DNA of 64,000 nucleotides. Origin: Phycisphaeraceae bacterium (GTDB lineage: Bacteria > Planctomycetota > Phycisphaerae > Phycisphaerales > UBA1924). The position numbers and the translations under genes are program-made. The DNA lies in the NCBI GenBank assembly GCA_019636655.1, contig JAHBXB010000002.1, positions 694,537 through 758,536 on the forward strand, read 5' to 3'. Below, in pieces: positions 28,570 through 37,166 of this stretch (positions within the stretch are counted from its first letter, which is position 1; every line of letters starts with the position of its first letter). The notes beneath the pieces are model-generated. The model made no database searches. It was not told the origin of the DNA and was given only the letters and a program-made list of their open reading frames with translations.

Positions 28570-29397
28570 TCAGAACGCGTATGGCGGCCAGAACTTCTGC
28601 CGCTCCCGGTTCTTCCACACCTCGCCGAACTTCAGTGTCGCCGCGTGACCGTCGAGGAAACCCCAGTTGCCGACCGATCCGAACGAGCGGGGCGGCCCGC
28701 CGTGCGCATCGATCTGGACCTGCGCACTCGCGTTTCCTGGCACCTCGGAACCTGACCCCATGACCGGGGCCCAGTTCTCGATGTGCGTGTGATCGGAGCG
28801 AGCAAACTCTCCCTCGAACGCCATCATCAGGAAGTGCACCGTGCCGTACGGCCGCTCGACCGCGCTGATGCGGTCAAACAGCGGCCCACCAGGCCTGGCC
28901 GAGAATGTCTTGCTCGGCACGACCAGATTGTTCAGCCCGTAGCTGGTCCACCGGCAGATATCGCCCGCCCGCGGGTCGTTCGAGGGATCATCGTCCTCCA
29001 GCCGATCCCACGCCTGCCGCAGTGTCAGGCCGCTGCTCGTTCCTCCCTCGAGCACGCTCCACTGCGTGCTCCGATCCACCGGTGATCGGATCACCAGCGG
29101 CGTCGAGAAGTACTGCTGCAGCGTCTGAACCCACGACCGGCGCGGATCCCCCGCGCCGCCGTGGGGCAGGTCCGCATCGATGAACAGACCCTTGGAGTCG
29201 TCCATGTACATGGTGTGACCGACCTCGAGCATCCGGATGTTGCTCAGGCACACCGCCGCCTTCGCGGCGCTGCGGGCCCTTGCCATCGCCGGGAGCAACA
29301 GGCCGACCAAGACCGCGATGATCGCAATGACAACCAGCAGCTCGATGAGCGTGAACGCGCGAACGCTCCGCCCTCGAACCCGAGGGAACGCGTGCAT
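28570..29397 (-). CDS. Prepilin-type N-terminal methylation domain protein (H-X9-DG type)
   Basis: 275 residues from the ATG at 29397 (GGAG 6 bases upstream). Type IV pilin-like leader: RAFTLIELLVVIAIIAVL at about 12-29, cut by a prepilin peptidase before Phe. The C-terminal region has WGFLDGHAATLKFGEVW, the H-X9-DG-type ending seen in hundreds of planctomycetal pseudopilins. Such proteins are membrane-anchored pseudopilins of largely unknown role. Several His occur in SDHTHIENW. Operon position between a His/Cys-rich gene and a putative Zur-type secreted protein suggests a specialised envelope structure for metal capture (inference). Confidence 0.88.
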   Translation of the reverse strand: MHAFPRVRGRSVRAFTLIELLVVIAIIAVLVGLLLPAMARARSAAKAAVCLSNIRMLEVGHTMYMDDSKGLFIDADLPHGGAGDPRRSWVQTLQQYFSTPLVIRSPVDRSTQWSVLEGGTSSGLTLRQAWDRLEDDDPSNDPRAGDICRWTSYGLNNLVVPSKTFSARPGGPLFDRISAVERPYGTVHFLMMAFEGEFARSDHTHIENWAPVMGSGSEVPGNASAQVQIDAHGGPPRSFGSVGNWGFLDGHAATLKFGEVWKNRERQKFWPPYAF

Positions 29398-29481
29398 GAC
29401 CACTCCAGTGCAAGTGTGGTGGGCGCAGGGAACGCCTGATTCAGATAGGGCCGGTCCCCTCCTCAAAAGGAGAGGCCGACG

Positions 29482-29796
29482 TCACGCGTCGCCAGGCGGC
29501 GGGCCACGGGCTCGCAGGGCAAGGTCGACCCACCGGTGCGCCGACCTCGCATCGACCACGACCACTGTGCCGATTCGTTGCAGCGGCCACACCGCCGGCG
29601 CCTCAGCCCGAGGCGTCATCGTGGGGAGGTGGTGCACGGCGTAGCAGACCGCGCACGATTGCTCATCGTGCCCGTCCCCCTCGTCGTGGTCGTGATGGTG
29701 CCACGCCGGCGCCGTGATCGCCGCCAGCAGCGCCACGGCGGCAAACACCGCTGCCGCGCGTCGCCACAGGCCTTCAAGCCACGCCGACCGGCTCAT
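29482..29796 (-). CDS. Small membrane-anchored His/Cys-rich protein (DUF2946-like)
   Basis: 104 residues, ATG at 29796. One hydrophobic segment (about 11-31), directly followed by a metal-binding-looking run WHHHDHDEGDGHDEQSC, then CAVCYAVHH (residues about 46-55). The arrangement resembles short DUF2946/CopL-like proteins linked to copper or zinc handling. It is first gene of the operon; the promoter elements end 6 bases before the ATG and overlap an A+T-rich dyad. No other motif is visible in the C-terminal half. Function is unproven. Confidence 0.75.
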   Translation of the reverse strand: MSRSAWLEGLWRRAAAVFAAVALLAAITAPAWHHHDHDEGDGHDEQSCAVCYAVHHLPTMTPRAEAPAVWPLQRIGTVVVVDARSAHRWVDLALRARGPPPGDA

Positions 29797-29831
29797 GAGA
29801 ATAGATTATCAATAAGCCGACGGGGCGTCAA
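29796..29831 (-). promoter_or_regulatory. Leaderless promoter with overlapping A+T dyad (Fur/Zur-like)
   Basis: On the minus strand, TTGACG (29831-29826), a 17-base spacer and TAATCT (29808-29803) end 6 bases before the ATG. A dyad TGAGAAT-AG-ATTATCA (29796-29811 on the plus strand) overlaps the -10 and the start codon. It matches the TGATAAT/ATTATCA half-sites of Fur/Zur boxes at 6 of 7 and 7 of 7, but with a 2-base spacer instead of 1. Confidence 0.5.
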
Positions 29832-29880
29832 CAACCACGCCGGCCTTTCCGGCAGATTCCTGCTCGCTCCGGGTGGTCCC

Positions 29881-31446
29881 TTACCCGCCCTGCGCCGCCG
29901 GCGGCTCCGTCGCGGGCTTGTTGGCCCCGACCGCCGCCTGCGAGATCGCCGCCTTCATCGATCGCGTCGTCTTCGTCTTCCCGTACATCCGCTTGGGTGG
30001 CATCATCGTCGGCACCACCCCGCCCGGGAACTTCGTTGGGTCCGGCCGTGCGGGGACCACCGGGTTCGCCGTCACCGCGAAGCGGTTGAACGACTGCGTC
30101 AGTTTCGCCTGCTGCTCGTCCTGCTCGCGGGACTTGAGCACGCTCTCGGGCACCGGACCCGGCTTGAAGTCCGGGTAGTCGAGTTTCGGGATCTCCGCGT
30201 TGATCAGCAGTTCGATCTGCGTCAGCAGTTTTCCCTCTTCCGGCGTCACGAACGCCCACGCCACCCCGCCTCGCCCGGCCCGCGCCGTGCGGCCGATCCG
30301 GTGCACGTACAGGTCGGGATCGTCGGGCAGGTCGTAGTTGATCACGTGCGTGATTCCCTCGACGTCCAGCCCGCGCGACGCCAGGTCCGAGGCGATCAGC
30401 ACCCCGAGGTTCCCCTTCCGCAGCCGCTCCATCACCTTGTTCCGCGATGACTGGTACATGTCGCCGTGCATCGCGTGCACGTCGATCCCCTTGGTCTGCA
30501 GGTACTTGGTCAGGTCGTCGACGGTCCGCTTCATCCGGCAGAAGACCACCGTCAGCGCCGGCTCTTCGTGGGTCAGCAGGTGGGCCAGCAGCCGCCGCTT
30601 GTCCCACCGCTCCACCGTCAGGTGGAACTGCTTCACCATCGTGGCCGTCAGAGCCCCGCTCGTGGAGACGATCTTCTGCGGGTTCAATGCGTGCGACCGC
30701 GCCAGGCTTTCGATCTCCCCCGAGATCGTCGCTGACACGAACACCGTCTGCCGCCCGCCCTGGTCTCGCGGCCCGGGGGCCGGGCACGACCGCAGGATCC
30801 GGCGGATGTCGTCGCGGAAGCCGATGTCCAGCATCCGGTCCACCTCGTCGAGCACCACCGTCCGCACGTTCCTGTAGTGCAGCAGACCCCGCTGGGCCAT
30901 GTCCATGATCCGGCCCGGTGTCGCCACCAGGATCTCCGGGCCCTTGGCCAGCCGCTGCGCCTGCGTCTTGACGTTCTCCCCGCCGAACACGGCCGATGTC
31001 TTGATCGGCGTGTGCACCGCGAACCGGGCGATGTCCGAGGCGACCTGCACGGCCAGCTCCCGGGTCGGCACCAGCACCAGGCCCTGGAACTCCTTGCCGC
31101 GCTCCGCTCCGTGGATCATCGGGAGTCCGAACGCGGCGGTCTTGCCGGTCCCCGTCTTGGCCTGGCCCAGCACGTCGTGCCCCGCGAGGATCACCGGGAT
31201 CAGCGTTGCCTGGATCAGCGTCGGGTGCACGAACCCCAGTTCCTCGATCGCCTTGAGCACGCTGTTGCGCAGGCCAAGGTCGGCGAACTTGGTGGTCGTG
31301 TTGAAGATCTCGTTCGCCCGCGCATCGCCCGCGGGCGGCACGTGCGGGTGACCTTCGCCCGATGGCGCCGCACCCGCCGCGGGGGCGCTGTCGGCAGGGA
31401 GCGGGTTGGTATTCGGACTGGGGATCGGGGAATCGGGCTGCGTCAT
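29881..31446 (-). CDS. DEAD-box-family ATP-dependent RNA helicase
   Basis: 521 residues. Q motif TKFADLGLRNSVLKAIEELGF-type region at about 52, Walker A AKTGTGKT at about 95-102, PTRELA at about 126, TPGR at about 174. Motif II reads DEVD (198-201) rather than DEAD. SAT is at about 235, and the C-terminal motifs are SRGLDVEGITHVINYD and HRIGRTARAG. A Pro/Ala-rich N-terminus (1-45) and a basic tail with KRMYGKTKTTRS follow the core. Likely works in ribosome assembly or RNA decay, as RhlE/CshA types do. The substitution of Ala by Val in motif II is conservative and the ATPase should be active. Confidence 0.93.
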   Translation of the reverse strand: MTQPDSPIPSPNTNPLPADSAPAAGAAPSGEGHPHVPPAGDARANEIFNTTTKFADLGLRNSVLKAIEELGFVHPTLIQATLIPVILAGHDVLGQAKTGTGKTAAFGLPMIHGAERGKEFQGLVLVPTRELAVQVASDIARFAVHTPIKTSAVFGGENVKTQAQRLAKGPEILVATPGRIMDMAQRGLLHYRNVRTVVLDEVDRMLDIGFRDDIRRILRSCPAPGPRDQGGRQTVFVSATISGEIESLARSHALNPQKIVSTSGALTATMVKQFHLTVERWDKRRLLAHLLTHEEPALTVVFCRMKRTVDDLTKYLQTKGIDVHAMHGDMYQSSRNKVMERLRKGNLGVLIASDLASRGLDVEGITHVINYDLPDDPDLYVHRIGRTARAGRGGVAWAFVTPEEGKLLTQIELLINAEIPKLDYPDFKPGPVPESVLKSREQDEQQAKLTQSFNRFAVTANPVVPARPDPTKFPGGVVPTMMPPKRMYGKTKTTRSMKAAISQAAVGANKPATEPPAAQGG

Positions 31447-31688
31447 GGATCTCGCCGGCGAAGGGTCAACTCAGGCGGTCTGAAGCCGCCGCGGGCCCGC
31501 CACGCCCGTGAACGGCCCCTGCTCGGGGCCGCTGGCCGGTACGATGGCGGCAACTCCGGGCGGACCGCCCGGCGCATGCGGGACTTGGCTCTCGGCCCGC
31601 TTCGCGATTGATCGTAGGGACGCGTCCGGGTCGATACAACACGCGGGTCATCCGCGGGGTTTCGACGAACAGGGAGGTTCACAGCCAC

Positions 31689-33131
31689 GTGCCCAGCAGC
31701 CGCCTCGAAGTCGATCTCCATGCCGTGGACCACAACCTGCGGGTGATCCGCTCCGTGGTCTCTCCGGCCTCCCGTCCCACCTCCGATCCTGCCGCGGCGG
31801 AGATTGTCCGCCCCCCCGCGTCGGCCCGTCAGCCCGTCTCCATCTGCGCCGTTCTCAAGCAGGATGCCTACTCGCTCGGGGCTGTCCGGATCGCCAAGCG
31901 GATCGCGTCCGGCCTTGGCCCCGGTTCCCCTGACAGCGTCGAGATGATCGCCGTCTACGCCCTCGACGAGGCCCGTGAACTGGCCGAGTCCAACATCACC
32001 ACGCCGACATTGATCCTCAAGCCGGTTCGCGACATCGACCGCACCGACCCGGTCTATCGCGCCGCCGCCGCCGGACGCCTGCACCTCACCCTCCACGACC
32101 TCGATCAACTCGCCCACCTCGAGCGGCTCTGCACCCGGTTGGGATTCGTCATCCCCGTCCACGTCTTTGTCGACACCGGCCTGGCCCGCGGCGGGGCTCT
32201 CCCCTCCGAAGCCGCCGCGATGGTCCAGCGGATCATCCGCGGCGTCGGCCCCTCGGGCATGGGCGGCCCCCGGGTCCGCCTCGCCGGGGTCATGACCCAC
32301 TTCGCGAGCCCGTGCGACGACGCCGCCTTCACCCGCGAGCAGGCCGCCAGCTTCCGAGAGTGGGTCGCCTCGGTCCGCGACACGCTCCCCAACGGCGGCT
32401 CGGGGCTCGCCCTCCACGCGGCGAACACCTGCGCCACCTTCCGCTCCGAGAAGTACCACGGGACGATGGTCCGCATGGGGCAGTCGCTCTACGGCTACGG
32501 CCTCGACGAGGGGTGCAACCTCAACGAGTTCGGCTTCGCCGATGCCGCCCGCTCGCTCAAGGCAGCCGTGCGCTGGCTCGCCCCGATCGTTCAGATCAAG
32601 GACATCCCGCCCGGCCACCCCGTCGGCTACGGCTCCACCTGGCGCGCCCCGCGCCGGCATGACGGCCGGCACACCCGCATCGCGCTCGTGCCCGTCGGCT
32701 ACGCCGACGGCTACCCGCGCTCCCTGGGCAACCGCGCCAGCGCCGGCCTCAACGCTCGCCCGTTCGATCGCAAGGGCGGACCGGATGACGGGGTCGCCAC
32801 GACCGTTTTTGCCCCGGTAGTCGGCCGCGTCAGCATGGACCAGATCTGCCTCGATGTGACCGAGGCTCCCGAGTCGCACGTCTTCGCGGGGTCGGAGGTC
32901 GAACTGGTCGGGGCCGACCGTACGTCACCGAACTACCTGCCCGCACTCGCCTCCGCCGCGGGCACCATTACCCACGAGCTGCTGGCCCGCATCAACCCCC
33001 GTATCGAGCGGGCCCACAAGTACCACACCGCCGCCGCGGCACCGCCGATCCCGATCTCCCGCCCGGCCCCGCTGATCGCTCAGGGCCGTACCAGCGGTGG
33101 CCATGGCGGGCCGGCCGCGGTCGCTCGGTAG
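31689..33131 (+). CDS. alr: Alanine racemase
   Basis: 480 residues from GTG 31689; GGGAGG at 31672-31677 lies 11 bases upstream. The frame opens at 31608 but the family begins at SRLEVDLHAVDHNL. PLP enzyme that supplies D-Ala for peptidoglycan. The catalytic Lys is in VLKQDAYSLGA (about 62-72), RMGQSLYGY is at about 263, the second catalytic Tyr is in VPVGYADGYPRS at about 336, and GRVSMDQICLDVT is at about 379. It is longer than the usual 360-380 because of inserts at about 30-50 and about 375, and a Pro/Ala tail. If functional, it argues that this lineage makes peptidoglycan. Confidence 0.93.
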   Translation: MPSSRLEVDLHAVDHNLRVIRSVVSPASRPTSDPAAAEIVRPPASARQPVSICAVLKQDAYSLGAVRIAKRIASGLGPGSPDSVEMIAVYALDEARELAESNITTPTLILKPVRDIDRTDPVYRAAAAGRLHLTLHDLDQLAHLERLCTRLGFVIPVHVFVDTGLARGGALPSEAAAMVQRIIRGVGPSGMGGPRVRLAGVMTHFASPCDDAAFTREQAASFREWVASVRDTLPNGGSGLALHAANTCATFRSEKYHGTMVRMGQSLYGYGLDEGCNLNEFGFADAARSLKAAVRWLAPIVQIKDIPPGHPVGYGSTWRAPRRHDGRHTRIALVPVGYADGYPRSLGNRASAGLNARPFDRKGGPDDGVATTVFAPVVGRVSMDQICLDVTEAPESHVFAGSEVELVGADRTSPNYLPALASAAGTITHELLARINPRIERAHKYHTAAAAPPIPISRPAPLIAQGRTSGGHGGPAAVAR

Positions 33132-33157
33132 CGTTCCCCCCACTCATCCCGCGCGGC

Positions 33158-34012
33158 TCATCGCTCCGGACTCCTGCTCATCTCGATGAGCATGGCGTGC
33201 TTCATGAGCGCGCCCGCTGCCGATGACGCCGCGGCGAGCCACCCCGGATAGCCATCAAGGAACGCCCGCTTGAGGATCAGTTGCTTGAGCAGGGCCGCGA
33301 TCGGCGAGACCAGGAGCGCGGCGTATGAGCCGCGCGAGCCCGCCGCGTGGAGGCTGCGGGCCATCGTCCGCGAGTGGTCCCACTGCTTGCGGAAGTGCTC
33401 GCTGAAGGTCTCGAAGGAGTCGTGCCGGAGCGTTCCCTCGAGTGAGCCGATCCAGCCGCCGGCGGTGCAGCGGCCGGTGAGCTCCATCGCGTCGTGCGGG
33501 TCGATCCCGCCCCAGCGGCAGCAAGCCGGGCGGACGAGCCGCAGACGAGGCTCCGGCTGCCAGACGTGGTTGAGCGCCCGCCCGCGGTAGAAGACCTTGC
33601 GGTTGAGGCGGTACCCGGCAACGGCGACGTCATTCCGCGCCACGGCGGCAAGGATCGAACGCTCCAGCGCCTCATCGGGCGACTCGTCGCTGTCGAGGCA
33701 GAGCACCCAGTCCGAGGCGCAGGCGTCGAGTGCGAGCTGCTTGGTCCGCACGTGCCCGAGCCACTCGGAATGGATCACCCTCGCGCCGTGGCCGGCGAGG
33801 AGTTCGAGCGTGCCGTCGGTCGATCCGGAGTCCACAGCGACCACTTCCCCCGCTCCTCCCCCGCCCGGTCCGGCCGAGCCCCCGTTCCCGCCGGTGGCAT
33901 CGACGAGGCGGCGAGCCGACTCGAGCGTCCGGGCGATCGTGCGCGCGTTGTCGCGGCAGACCACGGCGACCGAAAGGGTCGCGCGCCGCGGGACCGGGGC
34001 GTTGTCCTGCAT
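33158..34012 (-). CDS. GT2 glycosyltransferase, WaaE/KdtX-like
   Basis: 284 residues from the ATG at 34012. GT-A fold: the opening SVAVVCRDNARTIARTLES, then VVAVDSGSTDGTLEL, and the DxD-type metal motif LCLDSDESPD at about 124-133. The VFYRGRALNHVWQPEPRLRL and HDAMELTG segments and LEGTLRHDSFETFSEHFRK are the pattern of the LPS-core beta-1,4-glucosyltransferase group (WaaE/KdtX). An Ala/Gly-rich loop at about 48-60 is an insert. An in-frame ATG at 34027 is possible, but the promoter (TTGACA-17-GACGAT) ends 6 bases before 34012. Divergent from a WaaP-like kinase. Confidence 0.85.
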   Translation of the reverse strand: MQDNAPVPRRATLSVAVVCRDNARTIARTLESARRLVDATGGNGGSAGPGGGGAGEVVAVDSGSTDGTLELLAGHGARVIHSEWLGHVRTKQLALDACASDWVLCLDSDESPDEALERSILAAVARNDVAVAGYRLNRKVFYRGRALNHVWQPEPRLRLVRPACCRWGGIDPHDAMELTGRCTAGGWIGSLEGTLRHDSFETFSEHFRKQWDHSRTMARSLHAAGSRGSYAALLVSPIAALLKQLILKRAFLDGYPGWLAAASSAAGALMKHAMLIEMSRSPER

Positions 34013-34018
34013 GCGACG

Positions 34019-34047
34019 ATCGTCCATTGGCCGCTCTCGCGTGTCAA
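34019..34047 (-). promoter_or_regulatory. Promoter of the WaaE-like gene (leaderless)
   Basis: On the minus strand, a perfect TTGACA (34047-34042), a 17-base spacer and GACGAT (34024-34019) end 6 bases before the ATG at 34012. Confidence 0.5.
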
Positions 34048-34078
34048 CCCGTGTACCCCGACCCGTCGAGCGGCCGGG

Positions 34079-34084
34079 TACGCT
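34079..34084 (+). promoter_or_regulatory. -10 element before the WaaP-like kinase gene (leaderless)
   Basis: TACGCT, 7 bases before the ATG at 34092, with no ribosome site between. Confidence 0.4.
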
Positions 34085-34091
34085 GACGGCC

Positions 34092-34955
34092 ATGTCCGAT
34101 CGTGCCGCTCCCGCCATCCGAATCCTCCGTGCCGACCCCGGCGCGACCGCAAACCAGTGGCGGGAGCGGGTAGCGGAAGCATGGCGCGACGGAGGAGGCC
34201 GCGTGCTCAAGGACAGCCCGGGCGGCCGCGTCGAGGTGCTCGAACTCGGGGGGAAGCCAATGGTTCTCAAGACACGGCCGATCGGCTCGCTCCTGGATCG
34301 GATCCGGGTTGAAGTCGGCCTCTCGCGGCACGCCCGGCACTGGCACGGCGCACGGTGGCTGGCGGCCAAGGGGTTCAGCACCCCCCGGCCGCTGGCTCGC
34401 GGCGTGCTCCGTGGCGGTGGACTCCATGGCGGACGATCGGCCGAGTTCCTGCTGCTGGAGTTCATCCCGGGCAAGACGGTGCTGCGACACCTGTCCGACC
34501 GCGACCTGGGCGTGCGCGAGGAGCACGCCGTGGCGAGGTCCCTGGCACGTGACATGGTCCGGTTCTTCACTCTCGGGCGGTTCAACCGGGACCACAAACC
34601 GTCGAACCTGCTCGTCGTCGAGCCGGTACGGGGCGATGTCGGGGTTCGGGTCGCCGTGCTGGATGCCGATTCGATCCGGCCGTCGACGGTGGCCAACTTC
34701 AACTCGGCCGAGCGGATGGCGGCGTCGCTGGTGATCGAGGCGATCGGGTGCGGGTGCGAGCCGCGACGGGCGCTCAAGGCCCGGGTGATCCACGAGTTCG
34801 TGGCTCAGTTCGAGCGGCTGGCCGGGCTAACCTCCGAGGCCTCGCTGTCGCACCGCGATCGCCGGGCGAGGCTGTGGCGATGCGTGGCCCGGCGGGTGGC
34901 GGCGCACGGGAATCCGACGCCGACAATCAATCCGCTGAGGGGAGACACCGGATGA
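34092..34955 (+). CDS. Lipopolysaccharide kinase-like protein (Kdo/WaaP family)
   Basis: 287 residues. Protein-kinase-like fold. ATP-site Lys in PMVLKTRP at about 59; the FLLLEFIPGKTVL hinge at about 118; the catalytic loop FNRDHKPSNLLVV at about 165-177 (Asp and Asn present); the metal Asp in VLDADSIRP at about 194. The pattern fits the WaaP/KdkA group that phosphorylates heptose or Kdo in LPS core. Facing a WaaE-like glycosyltransferase gene across 79 bases, it suggests decoration of an LPS-type glycolipid. Its real acceptor is unknown. All catalytic residues seem intact. Confidence 0.83.
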   Translation: MSDRAAPAIRILRADPGATANQWRERVAEAWRDGGGRVLKDSPGGRVEVLELGGKPMVLKTRPIGSLLDRIRVEVGLSRHARHWHGARWLAAKGFSTPRPLARGVLRGGGLHGGRSAEFLLLEFIPGKTVLRHLSDRDLGVREEHAVARSLARDMVRFFTLGRFNRDHKPSNLLVVEPVRGDVGVRVAVLDADSIRPSTVANFNSAERMAASLVIEAIGCGCEPRRALKARVIHEFVAQFERLAGLTSEASLSHRDRRARLWRCVARRVAAHGNPTPTINPLRGDTG

Positions 34956-34987
34956 CGCCGCGTAGGGCGGTGGTGCGGCCAGCGTCC

Positions 34988-34993
34988 TATCCT
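34988..34993 (+). promoter_or_regulatory. -10 element before the methyltransferase gene
   Basis: TATCCT, 8 bases before the ATG at 35002; no purine-rich ribosome site. Predicts a leader of zero to a few bases. Confidence 0.4.
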
Positions 34994-35001
34994 CTCTTCT
35001 T

Positions 35002-36042
35002 ATGGCAGCCGGTTCAATGTTTCGAAAAGCCGCCGCGAGGGCCATCACTGCTGTCGGCGGTCCAGGCGCGACCGCGACCGTCAAGGTGGTGATGTCGAAC
35101 CTGGGGCTGACGCAGCCGGCACCGGGATTCCCCCAGCCGGACTTTGGGCCGACTTACACGCCGCCGCGGGACGGGGAGATCCACGGGATGCTGGGGACGC
35201 CCGACGGGGCGGTACGGGTGGTGCCGGCGCGGGGGCAGTTGCCCAACTCGAACTCATACCCGGCGGCGCCGCCCGCGCCGCGGGTGCCGCGGCGCAAGTC
35301 CGAGGTGCCGCTGAAGGAACTCAAGTACCTACCCGTGTGGCACACCGAGGGGCACCCGACGCACTGGGAGTTTCCGGCGTTTCTGGACAACCCGGGGTGC
35401 CAGTGGCTGCAGGGGCTCAAGCGGCTGTACGCGAACCCGCTGAGTTTCCCGTCGTCGCTGTCGCCCGAGGGCGGGCTGCTGGTGCACTCGCTGATCCGGA
35501 ACATCCGGCCGCGGCTGGTGATCGAGACGGGGACCTTCGTCGGGGTGTCGACGATCTGGATCGCGGCGGCACTGAAGGAGAACGGGGATGGCGGGGTGAT
35601 CCACACGTTCGACGACTTCGGACCGATCAAGGCAGCGCCGTGGCGGGAGGTGGAGCTGAAGTCGGGGCGGCTGGAGTTTGTAGCCAGGAACGTCACATCG
35701 GCCGGGCTGGCGGACCAGGTGGTCTTCCACCCGGGGAACTCGCCGTTCGAGATCCGGGCGGCGCAGGAGGAGTTCAACGCGGCGGGCGGGTGCCAACTGG
35801 CGTTCCTGGATGCGGACCACGGGATCGTGGGCGCGTGGCACGATCTATGGGCGACCGAGCCGGTGCTGAACACCGGCGGGTTCGTGCTCCTGCACGACAC
35901 GTTCCCGCACATCTGCTCGTACGACGGACCGCGGAACGTGCTGGACAACATCAACAAGAACGCGGTGGGGCGGTACGAAAAGCTGGATATGTACCTGTCG
36001 CCGATCAACTACGGGCTGGGGCTGATCCGGCGGATCGGGTAG
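35002..36042 (+). CDS. Class I SAM-dependent methyltransferase (Methyltransf_24-like)
   Basis: 346 residues. The N-terminal 130 residues are Pro-rich with no clear domain. The C-terminal Rossmann domain begins LVIETGTFVGVSTIWIAAAL (SAM motif I, about 174-193), then FDDFG, LAFLDADHGI (about 269-278) and VLLHDTFPH. These elements match the small-molecule or cephalosporin-hydroxylase/rhamnosyl-O-methyltransferase type that acts on sugars. It lies 46 bases after the WaaP-like kinase and may modify the same glycan, though it has its own -10 element. Convergent with a small lipoprotein gene. Confidence 0.82.
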   Translation: MAAGSMFRKAAARAITAVGGPGATATVKVVMSNLGLTQPAPGFPQPDFGPTYTPPRDGEIHGMLGTPDGAVRVVPARGQLPNSNSYPAAPPAPRVPRRKSEVPLKELKYLPVWHTEGHPTHWEFPAFLDNPGCQWLQGLKRLYANPLSFPSSLSPEGGLLVHSLIRNIRPRLVIETGTFVGVSTIWIAAALKENGDGGVIHTFDDFGPIKAAPWREVELKSGRLEFVARNVTSAGLADQVVFHPGNSPFEIRAAQEEFNAAGGCQLAFLDADHGIVGAWHDLWATEPVLNTGGFVLLHDTFPHICSYDGPRNVLDNINKNAVGRYEKLDMYLSPINYGLGLIRRIG

Positions 36043-36084
36043 GCCGGCGTCGATTCAGGCTCGGCGCCGTGCCGGACCCAGGCA

Positions 36085-36555
36085 TCACTTCTTAAGGGTG
36101 AGCTTCGGCACGTCCTCGGGCAGCAGGTCCCCCAGGTACTCAACCGTGATTCGGTCGGCGGGCATCACGGCTCCGCTATCGGTGAGCCGCTCGAACCGCA
36201 TCGCGGAGCGGTCGCCGGCGAGCCGCAGCGTGTACGGCCCGGGCTCCCACATCGTGACGCTCATGGCACGCCAGGTCTGGTTGACGGGGGAGCGCCAGAA
36301 GATCACCGTGTACAGGCGACCGACGCCTGTCGCGGGCAGGTCCTGGAGGGTGCGGGTGGTGACCGAGCCGGGTACGACGTCAAAGACCTTGGTGTCCGGC
36401 GGATAGTCTCGCGGGAGGCCGGCGCGGCCGTCGGTGTGGGCCTGCACGCGAACGACGGTATCGAGGGCGTTTTCAACGCTGATCGTCTGCGTCGAGCAGC
36501 CCGCGGCGATGGTCGCGGCGGAGATGGCCAGCACGATCGGCGCGCGCCGCGTCAT
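36085..36555 (-). CDS. Small lipoprotein (YxN-type family, copy 1)
   Basis: 156 residues from the ATG at 36555. Signal with lipobox, AAGC with Cys20. The mature part starts with a beta strand and NxT-like element (QTISVENALDTVVRVQA), then a GSVTTRTL turn and several strands. The same order (strand, Asn, strand, 'GP/GS' turn, strands) is seen in the three small lipoproteins at 39287, 39664 and 40052. I infer a common beta-sandwich family of unknown function. It lies 11 bases after nuoE on the same strand. Confidence 0.72.
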   Translation of the reverse strand: MTRRAPIVLAISAATIAAGCSTQTISVENALDTVVRVQAHTDGRAGLPRDYPPDTKVFDVVPGSVTTRTLQDLPATGVGRLYTVIFWRSPVNQTWRAMSVTMWEPGPYTLRLAGDRSAMRFERLTDSGAVMPADRITVEYLGDLLPEDVPKLTLKK

Positions 36556-36566
36556 GCATCGATCCC

Positions 36567-37112
36567 CTAGTGGTGGCCCTTGGCGCTGTTCCGGGCCCCA
36601 TCGATGAGCGCAGCGACCTGGTCGGGCCGGACGTTCTCGTGCAGGGTCTCGTCCACCAGGAGCGCCGGCGCGGTGCCGCAGGAGCCGAGGCACTCGACCT
36701 CGATGAGCGTGATTGCGCCGTCGTCCGTCGTCTCGCCGACGTCGACGCCGAGGGCGTCCTTGCAGGCCTCGGAAACGGCGCCCTGCCCGCAGAACTCGCA
36801 CGCAATCGACCGGCAGACGGCGACCAGGTGCTTGCCGCGGGGCTTGAGCCAGTACTCCTCGTAGAACGAGGCGGTGTCGATGACATCGCTGGGCTGGAGG
36901 CCGTAGAAGTCGGCAAGTTCCTCCATGGCCTGGGGCGGGACCCACCCGTACTCATGCTGGATCATGTGGAGAGCGGGAAGGAGGGCGCCCTGCTTGCGCT
37001 CATAGCGCGGGAGGATGTCGCGGCTCAGGCGGTCCTTCATCGCGCCGGTCAGGTACGGCTCGCTGCGCCGGTCGACGGCGGTCGTTGCGGAGTTCTTGGT
37101 AATCCAGGCCAT
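36567..37112 (-). CDS. nuoE: NADH-quinone oxidoreductase subunit E
   Basis: 181 residues, AGGAG 6 bases before the ATG. The 24-kDa 2Fe-2S subunit of complex I. N-terminal helical domain at about 25-90 (RYERKQGALLPALHMIQ, GWVPPQAMEELADFYGL). Thioredoxin-like [2Fe-2S] domain with ligands C100, C105 (VCRSIAC) and C142, C146 (ECLGSC). An extra Cys pair in the same region (CEFCG) is not a standard ligand. No nuoF/G neighbours; the next nuo gene in the window is nuoD, 5 kb away. Confidence 0.93.
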   Translation of the reverse strand: MAWITKNSATTAVDRRSEPYLTGAMKDRLSRDILPRYERKQGALLPALHMIQHEYGWVPPQAMEELADFYGLQPSDVIDTASFYEEYWLKPRGKHLVAVCRSIACEFCGQGAVSEACKDALGVDVGETTDDGAITLIEVECLGSCGTAPALLVDETLHENVRPDQVAALIDGARNSAKGHH

Positions 37113-37166
37113 TGGGTGCTCCTCGCGCCGGGCTCAGATGGTAGCCGAGGGGTGCTGATGCGGGGT

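Noticed and set aside
29796-29811. A definite Fur or Zur box
   Set aside because: Half-sites match well but the spacer is 2 instead of 1 base and only one copy is seen, so it is kept as a low-confidence element only.
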